This document shows, piece by piece, positions 20,149-28,530 of a DNA stretch of 64,000 bases; position 1 is the stretch's first letter; each line of letters opens with the position of its first letter. Under the pieces are notes generated by a model. The model did not search any database and had not been told where the DNA came from. It worked only from the letters and a program-made list of their open reading frames with translations. The stretch lies in assembly GCF_018128065.1 (NCBI RefSeq), contig NZ_CP072360.1, positions 1,306,501-1,370,500 of the forward strand, given 5' to 3'. Source of the DNA: Prevotella melaninogenica (lineage in GTDB: Bacteria; Bacteroidota; Bacteroidia; Bacteroidales; Bacteroidaceae). The translations under genes and the position numbers were made by a program.

Positions 20149-21330
20149 ATGAATACAACAATTTTCAATCGTATAGCTTTTTCTGCTATGCTGGTCGGCT
20201 TCATAGGGCTGACATCTTGTAACAAAAATGATGAACCTACGCCTACTCCTCAAGAGGTGCAGCAACATTTCACCTTTGTGCATTATGTGGACAAAAGTGC
20301 TTATGTAGGGACATTCAGTGATTTGACTCCTCAAGCGACCAACAATAAGAAAGCATTTGAATTCGGGTTCGGTTGCTACCTCTTTGCTAAGGGTAATACA
20401 GTGCTTGTACCCGAAGGGAAATTCGGGGATAAGATACATAAGTTTACAAGAGGTGCCCATGGAGAACTGATAAAAGCAGGTACTATGACATTTGAACAGA
20501 TGGCTCAACCCGGAGAAATTAACTTCGTTGATGAACAGCGGGCATACGTTGCTTTGCATGGACGTGGAAAAATTGCGTTAATCAATACTTCAACATTGCA
20601 AAAGGAAGATGAAATTGACCTCTCGTCTTATGCGGTTCAAGACAACAATCCTGATCCCGGCTGTAATGTCATCCGTGATGGAAAGATGTATGTTGCCCTC
20701 AATCAGCTCAATTCGCCTCATACCTCTGTACCGGGTACTGGAGCAGAGGTAGCTATCATTGACCTCAAGACGAAAAAGACTGAAGTTATCAAAGATAACC
20801 GCACAAGTGTTGTAGGATTGTTCCGCCATTCTGACGCATTCATAGACGAGCGGGGTGACATCTACTTTTACAGTGCGGGCAACAACTTCAATGTTGCCGA
20901 TAAGGAAGGTTTCCTGCGTATCCGCAAAGGAAGCGACAAATGGGATAGCGATTATCTGTTCAACCTATCGAAGACAACCATAAAAGGAATAGGCAAAACA
21001 GGGCAGTATATGATTAAGTCTTTCTATGCAGGTAATGGTATTGTGTATAGTTGCGTGAAAGTAACGGATACAGAATTTGGAATACTCAAGAAAGACTTCC
21101 AACCCGTGAAAATCGACATTTGGAACAAAACCATCGAAAAACTTGATTTGCCAATGACCGACAGCAATGGCTCTTTTGCTATAACTCGCTACAAGGACCT
21201 CATCGTCTTTGGAATGACATGTAACAATGGTACGGGGTATTACACCTACAATACCAAGACAGGCGAATGCTCGCAAAACCCAATTGTTACTGCCATAGGA
21301 GTTCCTTCAAGTTTAGTCGCATTTGAGTAA
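20149..21330 (+). CDS. DUF4374 domain lipoprotein
   Basis: A 393-residue lipoprotein. The signal sequence ends in the lipobox LTSC (Cys about 24), after which the body shows repeated beta-propeller-like blades (TSTLQKEDEIDL, DLKTKKTEVI, NTKTGECSQ). DUF4374 proteins are commonly encoded beside TonB receptors in Bacteroidota; from that association it is probably the surface or periplasmic ligand-binding partner of the receptor upstream. The gene starts 18 bases after the receptor stop and ends before a strong hairpin at 21382-21423. No enzyme motif is seen. Confidence 0.85.
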   Translation: MNTTIFNRIAFSAMLVGFIGLTSCNKNDEPTPTPQEVQQHFTFVHYVDKSAYVGTFSDLTPQATNNKKAFEFGFGCYLFAKGNTVLVPEGKFGDKIHKFTRGAHGELIKAGTMTFEQMAQPGEINFVDEQRAYVALHGRGKIALINTSTLQKEDEIDLSSYAVQDNNPDPGCNVIRDGKMYVALNQLNSPHTSVPGTGAEVAIIDLKTKKTEVIKDNRTSVVGLFRHSDAFIDERGDIYFYSAGNNFNVADKEGFLRIRKGSDKWDSDYLFNLSKTTIKGIGKTGQYMIKSFYAGNGIVYSCVKVTDTEFGILKKDFQPVKIDIWNKTIEKLDLPMTDSNGSFAITRYKDLIVFGMTCNNGTGYYTYNTKTGECSQNPIVTAIGVPSSLVAFE

Positions 21331-21381
21331 ACTCTCATTAAAAATATTTCTCATGGAGCTATTGGTTCTTTTTTGAGAGTA

Positions 21382-21423
21382 ATACGGATAAAAACTTACG
21401 ATAATTCAAGTTTTTATCCGTAT
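21382..21423. terminator. Long perfect hairpin after the DUF4374 gene
   Basis: A perfect 16-base inverted repeat (ATACGGATAAAAACTT and its complement) around a ten-base loop, with T-rich sequence after it. It lies 51 bases past the stop and just before a TAACTTTG -7 box (21431-21438) of the AraC gene, so it may terminate one operon and also bind a regulator. Confidence 0.7.
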
Positions 21424-21455
21424 TTGTTTGTAACTTTGCAAAAAGACATGATAAA

Positions 21456-22436
21456 ATGACCATAGAATTTTGTGCAATCAATAAGCCTGAAGATTGGATG
21501 GAGATGGTTGCCGAACAATTTGGCACATCAGTAATAAACAATGGATTTACCATTCCTTCTTCTATTGGTAGTGGATTCTTCAAACAATATTATCCTCTGC
21601 CATGGCTAACATTGACTTATATCAGTTTCGTAGCATACGAGCCGATAACTATGATACGTCGCTCGGTGGAAAACTCGAAATGGATTCCTGTCATGTTCTA
21701 TATCAATGAGCATAAACACGAGCAGATAATAGGAACAAGTACAAAAACGGTCGGAGTGGACACGCTCGATGGCATTTTCATGCCTTCAAGTAGCATCCCG
21801 ACTGAGTGGAGTTTTCCTCCAAAGAAACGATACGAAAATATTACACTGACTTTCAATAAGGATTGGATTGAAAAGATTGATGCAGCACATGAAACCTATA
21901 TCGGTCGGCTTCTCCAATCGGACAAGGCTTTTTATTTGTTTGAGACCATTACACCTGCAATGCAACAGGTCTTGGATAACATTAAGTCTATAACTGAAAT
22001 CGACAATCCTTTTTCAACGCTTCATTTGCATGGAAAAACTATGGAATTACTGACAATGTTCCTTGAAAAGCTCGAAAAACGTTCGGAAGTAAAATCTCTT
22101 GCCAACCTAAACTTGAATGATGTTGAATCAGTATTCCGTGTTCGTCGCCAGATTCTTCAAAGTCTCAGTAATGTACCGAGTATTCCCGAATTGGCGCGTG
22201 AAGCCAATATGAGCAGTTCCAAATTACAAAAGTGCTTCAAGCAGGTTATTGGAAAAGCCATCGCCGAATATGCCCTATCTGAAAAGATGGAATGGGCAAA
22301 ACGACTGCTTTCCACTCGCCTCTACTCGGTGTCAGAAGTAGGCTATAAAGTTGGATATGCTAACCTCAGTCATTTCACAGAGGCTTTCTGCAAATATCAC
22401 AGGATAAAACCTAAGCAATATCTTGATTCATTATAA
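21456..22436 (+). CDS. AraC-family transcriptional regulator
   Basis: A 326-residue regulator. The C-terminal 90 residues form the double HTH of AraC proteins: IPELAREANMSSSKLQKCF and the second motif VSEVGYKVGYANLSHFTEAF ending KYHRIKPKQY. The N-terminal two thirds show no clear known fold but would be the ligand-sensing part. By analogy with YbtA-type regulators beside siderophore ABC and TonB genes, it probably controls the adjacent transport genes. A -7 box TAACTTTG precedes it by 17 bases. Confidence 0.92.
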   Translation: MTIEFCAINKPEDWMEMVAEQFGTSVINNGFTIPSSIGSGFFKQYYPLPWLTLTYISFVAYEPITMIRRSVENSKWIPVMFYINEHKHEQIIGTSTKTVGVDTLDGIFMPSSSIPTEWSFPPKKRYENITLTFNKDWIEKIDAAHETYIGRLLQSDKAFYLFETITPAMQQVLDNIKSITEIDNPFSTLHLHGKTMELLTMFLEKLEKRSEVKSLANLNLNDVESVFRVRRQILQSLSNVPSIPELAREANMSSSKLQKCFKQVIGKAIAEYALSEKMEWAKRLLSTRLYSVSEVGYKVGYANLSHFTEAFCKYHRIKPKQYLDSL

Positions 22437-22524
22437 GTTTTACACAATAGGGACATTACTTGCTTTCTGAGGGTTATTTTGCCCTAAACAATCTTTCGAA
22501 CTTTGCCTGCAAAAACATCAGGCA

Positions 22525-23820
22525 ATGAAAATAACGACATTTAAGTTTCATTTTTTTGCCGGAGTAACAATCTTATCATTGTTTTCCGGTATTTCTGTTT
22601 ATGCACAATCTCCGAATGAAACAGACTCTCTCTATACAGAAGAAATCTCATCGGATAACCGCATTAAACTCAATGGTTATCTCCGTGCAGGTTTTTTCGG
22701 CGGAGAAAAAGAAATACGCAATTACTACGGAGAAGGTGCCTTGAAATTAGAAGTTCCCATCGGCATAAGTGCTTCTGCCTTTTCGGAAGTCCGTTACAGA
22801 GCTGATGGCAACAACAATCATAAGTTCGATATCCGCGAGGCTTATCTAAATCTTAATCTTGGTAAGTTCGATTTTCGTGTGGGTGAGCAAATCGTTCTTT
22901 GGGGGCGTGCAGATGGATTCAATCCGACCAACAACGTTACTCCCCAAGACTTTTGTGTATTCTCTCTGGAAGAAGATGATAAGCGGTTGGGGAATTTTGT
23001 CGTGAAAGGTGTCTTTAATCCTTATCCCTTCCGTATCGAAGTGGATTGGGTACCTGTTTATAAATCGTCATTGTTCCCATTCATCGGAAACCCTATGGGA
23101 GATGGGATTGTATGGAACAATGAAAAACGTCCTTACCGATGGAAGAATCAGTCTTTCGGAGTGAAAATAGATTTGGAAAAACCGTCTTTCGACCTCTCTC
23201 TTTCCTATTACAACGGGCTGCATAAATTTCCCGGCATCGCGTATAAAAAAACTCCTTCTGAAATCCAGTTATCACAAGAGCCCTATCGGGTGCATATTGT
23301 TGGAATGGACTTTTCCTCCTCGTTGGGCAACTACGGACTAAGAGGGGAATTTGCCTGTTCACTCCCCGAAAAAAGTAATAATTCCATTTATTCCGTTCCC
23401 AATAAGCAAATAGAATACACGATCGGGATTGACCGAAGCTGGGATAATTTCAGTTTGATTGTACAGTACATAGGTAAGTATATACCGGACTTGGCGACAG
23501 ACATCAAAGGCAATCCGATAGAACAGAAACTTAACTCGCTGAACCGTATTCTTTTCACGCAACACGAACGTTGGAATCATTCGGTTTCAGTCAGACCTGC
23601 ACTGTCATTATTTCATGAGACATTAAATGTGGAACTACTTGGGTTATGCCAATTCAGTACAAAAGAATACTTCTTTCAACCCAAGGTACGCTATGCCATA
23701 GCCGATGCCGTTACGCTTACGGTGGGAGGTCAGCTGTTTTACGGACCAGATGACCGATTATTCGGAATATTGGAAAAGACCAAGAACTCGGTTTTTACGG
23801 AGTTGAAAGTTTCGTTTTAG
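22525..23820 (+). CDS. Outer-membrane beta-barrel protein (DUF1302/porin-like)
   Basis: A 431-residue protein with a signal peptide (FFAGVTILSLFSGISVYAQ) and alternating amphipathic strands ending in a terminal Phe (FTELKVSF), typical of outer-membrane barrels. Segments such as LNGYLRAGFFGG, DIREAYLNLNLGKFDFRVGEQIVLWGRADG resemble, in part, DUF1302-type proteins that sit beside RND/MMPL pumps. The two genes after it are such a pump and a periplasmic lipoprotein-binding-like protein. A TTGCCTG/CAGGCAA hairpin (22503-22524) ends right before the ATG. The substrate is unknown. Confidence 0.75.
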   Translation: MKITTFKFHFFAGVTILSLFSGISVYAQSPNETDSLYTEEISSDNRIKLNGYLRAGFFGGEKEIRNYYGEGALKLEVPIGISASAFSEVRYRADGNNNHKFDIREAYLNLNLGKFDFRVGEQIVLWGRADGFNPTNNVTPQDFCVFSLEEDDKRLGNFVVKGVFNPYPFRIEVDWVPVYKSSLFPFIGNPMGDGIVWNNEKRPYRWKNQSFGVKIDLEKPSFDLSLSYYNGLHKFPGIAYKKTPSEIQLSQEPYRVHIVGMDFSSSLGNYGLRGEFACSLPEKSNNSIYSVPNKQIEYTIGIDRSWDNFSLIVQYIGKYIPDLATDIKGNPIEQKLNSLNRILFTQHERWNHSVSVRPALSLFHETLNVELLGLCQFSTKEYFFQPKVRYAIADAVTLTVGGQLFYGPDDRLFGILEKTKNSVFTELKVSF

Positions 23821-23846
23821 ATTATCTCATCTCAAAATAATATCGA

Positions 23847-26132
23847 ATGAAGAAATTAGCTGAATTTGTGATACGATACCGCTGGGCGGTCATCGTATTC
23901 TTTCTTGCACTGACAGCTTTTATGGGCTTTCAGATGAAGAATGCAAGTTTTAATCCCGACCTGCTTACCTATCTGCCGGAGCATCTGCCTTCCCGCATGA
24001 ACCAAAAACAGATAGAAAAGATGTTTGGAGGAACGGATATGGTGATGATTGTCGTACAGACAGATGATGTCGTGAATGGCAAGACACTGAAGCGTGTAGA
24101 GCATTTCTCACAGGACATGCAGAACATAAAAGGCATAGAACGAGTGATGTCTGTCTTTGAATTGAAAAATGTCCGTAGTGAGAATGACGCAATGACCGTT
24201 GATGCGGCCGTGAAAATGATTCCACGGACTGCTGAAGATGTTGCCACTATTAAGAAAGAGCTTGCCGGTAACGACCTTGTCTATGGAAGCGTGATTTCCA
24301 AAGATTTTACGACCACAGCCATTATTGGATTGCTTGAACCTGGAGCAAAGGACAAGGACGTAATAGACCAAGTGGAGGCAATGATTGCCAAGTATCCCGG
24401 CACAGAGAAAGTTCTTTTGGGAGGTTCTCCGTATATGCGAATGCAGAATGCGGGAATGATGCAGAAGGATATGGCTCGGCTCATTCCTCTCGGATTGTTG
24501 TTGATGATGGTCTTTCTCTTTATCAGCTTCCGTCAGTTCAGAGGGGTATGGCTTCCCATTCTGATTGTAGTCATGGCGATATTCACGGCATTGGGTGCAA
24601 CACCTTTGTTGGGATGGAAGTTTGCCGTTACGACCATTATTTTAGTTGTATTGCTGATTGCCACCGCCAATTCCTATGGCATACACATGTTTGCCCGCTA
24701 CCAAAGAGACAATCTTCCCGGAAACAACTATACAGCAAAAGAATTGTCTGTCAAAATGGTTACAAGTCTCGGCGCTCCCATTATCTTGTCAGGATTGACA
24801 ACCATTGCAGGGTTGCTCTGTATGTTGGGACATGTGCTGATTCCCGGTGGACAGATGGGAGTTCTTGGCAGTATCGGTATCGGACTTGCCTTGATTGGAA
24901 GTCTGTTCTTTATACCTGCATTGAGTTCGGTACTTCCCAAAACCAAACCTCGATTGAGAGCGGATAACAACCCTAAAAGCAAAAGAGGAATAGGGTTAGA
25001 CAGATTGTTGGACTTTATTGCCGATTGGGTAACGAAAAAGCCCAAGACTATTTTGGCTTTATTCGTGGTCATTTCTCTAATCGGAGCAGCCGGACTGTTG
25101 CGTTTCAGCATCAACTCAAATCCCGCCGAGTTGTTCCCTGACGGACATCCTGCGAAGGAGTCCGCACAAATCATCAATAAGGAACTGGGGGGCTTCTTTC
25201 CTCTCTGTGTCGTGTTCGAAGGCGACATCAAAGACCCTGCCTTGTTGAAGAAAATTGATGATTTGGAGAAAAAGGTGCGAGAAATCCCCGAAGTGGGAAC
25301 AACGCAGTCTATCGCAAAAGTTACACGTCAGATCAGCCGTGCTCTCTATAACAAAGGCGAAGAAGGTTATGATAAAATCCCCGACACCTACGATGCCGTA
25401 TCACAATACTTCGAGTTGTATCTGATGAGCGGCAGTCAGAAGGATTTGGAAAAGATGGTGGATTTCAATTTTGAGAAAGCTCTCTTGATGATTCGTTTCA
25501 AGGAATTGAACACACCGGTATTGCGACAATGTGTTGCTCAAATCAAGGAAATGGTAAAAGATGACCCCAATGTGAAACTTGTTGGTGGCAATGCCGATGT
25601 ATTCACGGATATGGACAAGCATGTCGTAAGCGGGCAGTTCCTTTCTTTGTTGATTTCCCTCGTTGTTGTATTTATCATTATATCCCTCGGTTTCAAATCG
25701 TTTAAGGCAGGATTACTGCAAATCGTTCCACTCATGTTTGCCATGTTGATGCTTTTCGGACTGATGGGATATTTTGGTATTGACCTGAACTTTATGACCG
25801 CCTTCCAAGCCTCTATCCTTATTGGAGTCGGCGTGGACTATACGATTCATGTTGTCTGGCGGTATCGGGAGGAACGACGTGCGGGTTACGACGATAAGGA
25901 GGCTGTACATCGCTTGTTCAAGGCAACGGGACGCGGTATCGTATTCAATGCCATTGCCGTTATTATCGGATTTGTAGTTCTGCTCTTTTCAGGCTTCCTG
26001 CCCGTTCGCTTTTTCGGAATGATGATGGTAACAATCATTTTCGTATGCCTCATTGCCGCAGTGCTGCTCGTACCTGCGCTATGTATGGTGTTGAAACCGA
26101 AATTCTTGAGACAGAAAATCCATTGCAAATAA
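23847..26132 (+). CDS. RND/MMPL-type transporter
   Basis: A 761-residue inner-membrane protein with duplicated architecture: one N-terminal membrane helix, a periplasmic domain (about 35-205), five helices (about 210-355), then helix, second periplasmic domain (about 410-590) and five further helices. This is the small RND form (HpnN/MMPL-like) rather than the large AcrB type. Neighbours with beta-barrel and LolA-like proteins suggest movement of a lipid or hydrophobic compound between membranes; this is inference from context. The start is 26 bases after the barrel gene, one operon. Confidence 0.9.
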   Translation: MKKLAEFVIRYRWAVIVFFLALTAFMGFQMKNASFNPDLLTYLPEHLPSRMNQKQIEKMFGGTDMVMIVVQTDDVVNGKTLKRVEHFSQDMQNIKGIERVMSVFELKNVRSENDAMTVDAAVKMIPRTAEDVATIKKELAGNDLVYGSVISKDFTTTAIIGLLEPGAKDKDVIDQVEAMIAKYPGTEKVLLGGSPYMRMQNAGMMQKDMARLIPLGLLLMMVFLFISFRQFRGVWLPILIVVMAIFTALGATPLLGWKFAVTTIILVVLLIATANSYGIHMFARYQRDNLPGNNYTAKELSVKMVTSLGAPIILSGLTTIAGLLCMLGHVLIPGGQMGVLGSIGIGLALIGSLFFIPALSSVLPKTKPRLRADNNPKSKRGIGLDRLLDFIADWVTKKPKTILALFVVISLIGAAGLLRFSINSNPAELFPDGHPAKESAQIINKELGGFFPLCVVFEGDIKDPALLKKIDDLEKKVREIPEVGTTQSIAKVTRQISRALYNKGEEGYDKIPDTYDAVSQYFELYLMSGSQKDLEKMVDFNFEKALLMIRFKELNTPVLRQCVAQIKEMVKDDPNVKLVGGNADVFTDMDKHVVSGQFLSLLISLVVVFIIISLGFKSFKAGLLQIVPLMFAMLMLFGLMGYFGIDLNFMTAFQASILIGVGVDYTIHVVWRYREERRAGYDDKEAVHRLFKATGRGIVFNAIAVIIGFVVLLFSGFLPVRFFGMMMVTIIFVCLIAAVLLVPALCMVLKPKFLRQKIHCK

Positions 26133-26235
26133 CTTAAAAGGACTGAAAGGATAAAAGCAATAAAAGAAACAGTCAAAAGCTTATGAGCTTTTCAAAGAAG
26201 ATTGATACACGAATATTCATCAAACAATAAATACA

Positions 26236-27039
26236 ATGAAGAAAGTTTTTTTATCGGCGGTTATAATAATCGCAACCATGTGGGCAAATGTTGCTCATGC
26301 ACAAGGAGGAGTATCTCCGCAACAAGTACAACAAAAAGCCATTGAAGCCACTCGTATTGCCGGAATGGAAACAGAATCATCAATGACGATTTACAGTCCG
26401 TCCGGAGACAAACGAGTTCGCAAGATGACTATCGTCAGTAAACTCTACGAGAATGGTAGTTTGGAAAAAAAACTCATTCGGTTTATCGAACCTGCTGATG
26501 TGAAAGGCACCGGGTTTCTATCGTTCGATTATTTGAAGAAGAACGATGACAAGTGGATTTATATGCCGGCTCTTCGTAAAACCCGACGTATTGTAAGTTC
26601 AGAGAATGCCAAAAGTTTCATGGGGTCTGAGTTTTCTTACGCCGATATGTCCACACCAGCTGTCGAAGATTTCAACTATAAATTCTTGAAAGACCAAAAT
26701 GTAGGTAATCATGTCTGCTATGTCTTAGAAATTACGCCAAAGAACAAAACCATTGCCAATGAAAACGGTTTCTCTAAGAAAATAGCCTATATCGACAAGC
26801 ATATTTTTATTATCCGTAAGGCTACATACTACAATCTTGCCGGAGAGAAAGAAAAGGAGATGACCGTCTCTGCAATCACGGAAGTGGATACAAAGCACCA
26901 TAAGTATCGCTTTAAGGAGATGACAATGATTAATCTGAAAAATAAAAGAAAGTCGGTATTGAATAACAACGTTATTAAGTTCACCCCTTCAATTTCGGAC
27001 AGTTATTTCACCACTCGCACACTGGAACAAGGCAAGTAA
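26236..27039 (+). CDS. Outer membrane lipoprotein-sorting (LolA-like) protein
   Basis: A 267-residue secreted protein: signal peptide MKKVFLSAVIIIATMWANVAHAQ (written here only as positions 1-23), then a LolA/DUF1329-like fold with DKWIYMPALRKTRRIVSSENAKSF recognisable in part and GSEFSYADM. In this family such proteins accompany RND pumps and bind lipid-like cargo in the periplasm. It follows the RND gene by 103 bases, likely the same transcription unit. No catalytic residues are seen. Confidence 0.82.
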   Translation: MKKVFLSAVIIIATMWANVAHAQGGVSPQQVQQKAIEATRIAGMETESSMTIYSPSGDKRVRKMTIVSKLYENGSLEKKLIRFIEPADVKGTGFLSFDYLKKNDDKWIYMPALRKTRRIVSSENAKSFMGSEFSYADMSTPAVEDFNYKFLKDQNVGNHVCYVLEITPKNKTIANENGFSKKIAYIDKHIFIIRKATYYNLAGEKEKEMTVSAITEVDTKHHKYRFKEMTMINLKNKRKSVLNNNVIKFTPSISDSYFTTRTLEQGK

Positions 27040-27150
27040 AACTTCTCTTTTCCATTCTACCTCCATTTGTTGCAATCAGAAGTTGTAACAGGTGGAGGTT
27101 TTGTGCATTTATCATAAGCACAAACAATTTAGCAATATAAAAATCATAAT

Positions 27151-27733
27151 ATGAAACAACTGATTGAAACAGAAACCTTTGAGTTGCTGCTATCAGACAA
27201 TAGCAAAACTGCAACAGACAATCTTATCAAGGAAATTATAAGGTTGGGGGAAACCGAAGCAAACCTTGCTTCATTGTATCGTACTCTCCATTACACTCGA
27301 TTCCATTTAGAAAGTATGACTGAAACATCAGGCATACCAACTGAAATGGGAAAAAAATGTATCAGAGCTGCTCTTTGTCATTGACACGGAGCTGGAATTA
27401 GTGAAAATGCGAATGCAGGGACTTCTTCCTGCTTTGTCCGTCAAACCCGCCAAGAAACTCTGTTGGACAGGCAAGGCAACAGATTTAGTTGAACTCCTTT
27501 ATGCTCTTGACACCTGCGACTGTATCAATGATGGAGAAATAGGTGTGGAGGAATTAGCTGATGTTCTTTCTGAAATCTTTGGAGTGGAGATAAAGAACTG
27601 CTACAACGTCTATATGAACATGAAACGCCGCAAGGATGACAGCCGTACCTACTTTCTTGATGAACTCCGTGAGAAGCTGAACAAGCGTATGGTGGAGAGT
27701 GACCTGAAAGGTGGCAAGTTCAAGAAACGGTAA
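27151..27733 (+). pseudogene. RteC-like regulator fragment, frameshifted
   Basis: Two frames join into one protein. 27151-27384 encodes MKQLIETETFELLL to TEMGKK, then shifts. Using one A fewer in the A7 run at 27350-27356, the frame continues as NVSELLFVIDTELELVKMRMQ into 27401-27733 (ELLYALDTCDCINDGEIG ... RTYFLDELREKLNKR). The latter part matches the C-terminal region of RteC, which in CTnDOT activates the excision operon. The protein is also short compared with RteC. Whether the frameshift is biological or a sequencing artefact is open. Confidence 0.65.
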
Positions 27734-27777
27734 ATCAAAAGGGAGATATTCCGGTATTTCGGAGTACCTCCCTTCAT

Positions 27778-28000
27778 TCATTCTTTGATAAGCACTTCCA
27801 ACTTCTTGGCTATGTCCTCAGATGTTGGAAGCAGTTCCTTGTATGCCTCCGGCAATTCGGGTGAGAGGCTGTATGTTGCCACCCCGATAGGCATTGCAGA
27901 AGTTTTGAGGGCATACTCCACAATCGTCCTGCTTTTGGATTTGCAAATGATGATGCCGATGTGAGTGGTATATTGTGCGTACTCATATTCTTTCTTCTTT
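27778..28000 (-). pseudogene. DUF1016 (YhcG/PDDEXK nuclease) C-terminal fragment
   Basis: The minus strand from about 28000 to the stop at 27778 reads HIGIIICKSKSRTIVEYAL, then a segment ending in PEAYKELLPTSEDIAKKLE. This matches the C-terminal end of DUF1016 nuclease-domain proteins, with the IGIIICKSK strand bearing the PDDEXK Lys. No start codon or N-terminal two thirds is present, so it is a remnant. It abuts the split B-box membrane gene. Confidence 0.6.
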
Positions 28001-28023
28001 ATAGATGTTATTCTTGCCGCCTC

Positions 28024-28466
28024 TTACCGAAAAGCCTTTATTACCCTGAACACTGCCCACAAGCAGGTGAAAGGTGCGGTGAAGACTCCTATGACGACAA
28101 AGAGGAGCAGTTTGACAATATAGTAAACAATCCACTGCCCATTTGTCCCAGCCATCATCTTATAAGGAATGTACTTTTCCACAAAGAGATAGCCTGACCA
28201 TATCGCCATCAGCACATATCCGGACATCCATCGCATATCCTCAACGCCTTTGGTCGCCAAGAAGTTCCATTTGAAACCTATGACAAACAAGGCGATGAGA
28301 AACAACAGACTGAAGATGCTTCGCCAAATCTCACTACGTTTTCTTTTCTGAAACAAGGTGTACAGAGTATCGGCTGATATCTTTCCGCACATTCTGAGCA
28401 TAGTCCTTTCCCGCAATCTGAGCATTGGGCAACTGCTGGTTCTTGGGTATGATTAAAACAATTCAT
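28024..28466 (-). pseudogene. B-box zinc-finger membrane protein, split by frameshift
   Basis: The first frame (from 28466) encodes MNCFNHTQEPAVAQCSDCG and a cysteine-rich B-box-like finger (CSDCGKGLCSECAERY ... CTPCF). The second frame (to 28024) continues KRKRSEIWRSIF and three to four membrane helices (IFSLLFLIALFVIGF, YVLMAIWSGYLFV, IVKLLLFVVIGVF). The break lies at an AAAA run (plus-strand TTTT 28344-28347); one extra A restores a single protein of about 147 residues. The function is unknown. It lies downstream of the coupling-protein gene with opposite neighbours. Confidence 0.65.
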
Positions 28467-28530
28467 AGTGTAATCAATTAACGTGTTCAAAAATACAAAA
28501 ATTCTGCCTTAGAGCCAAGAAAAACAACCG

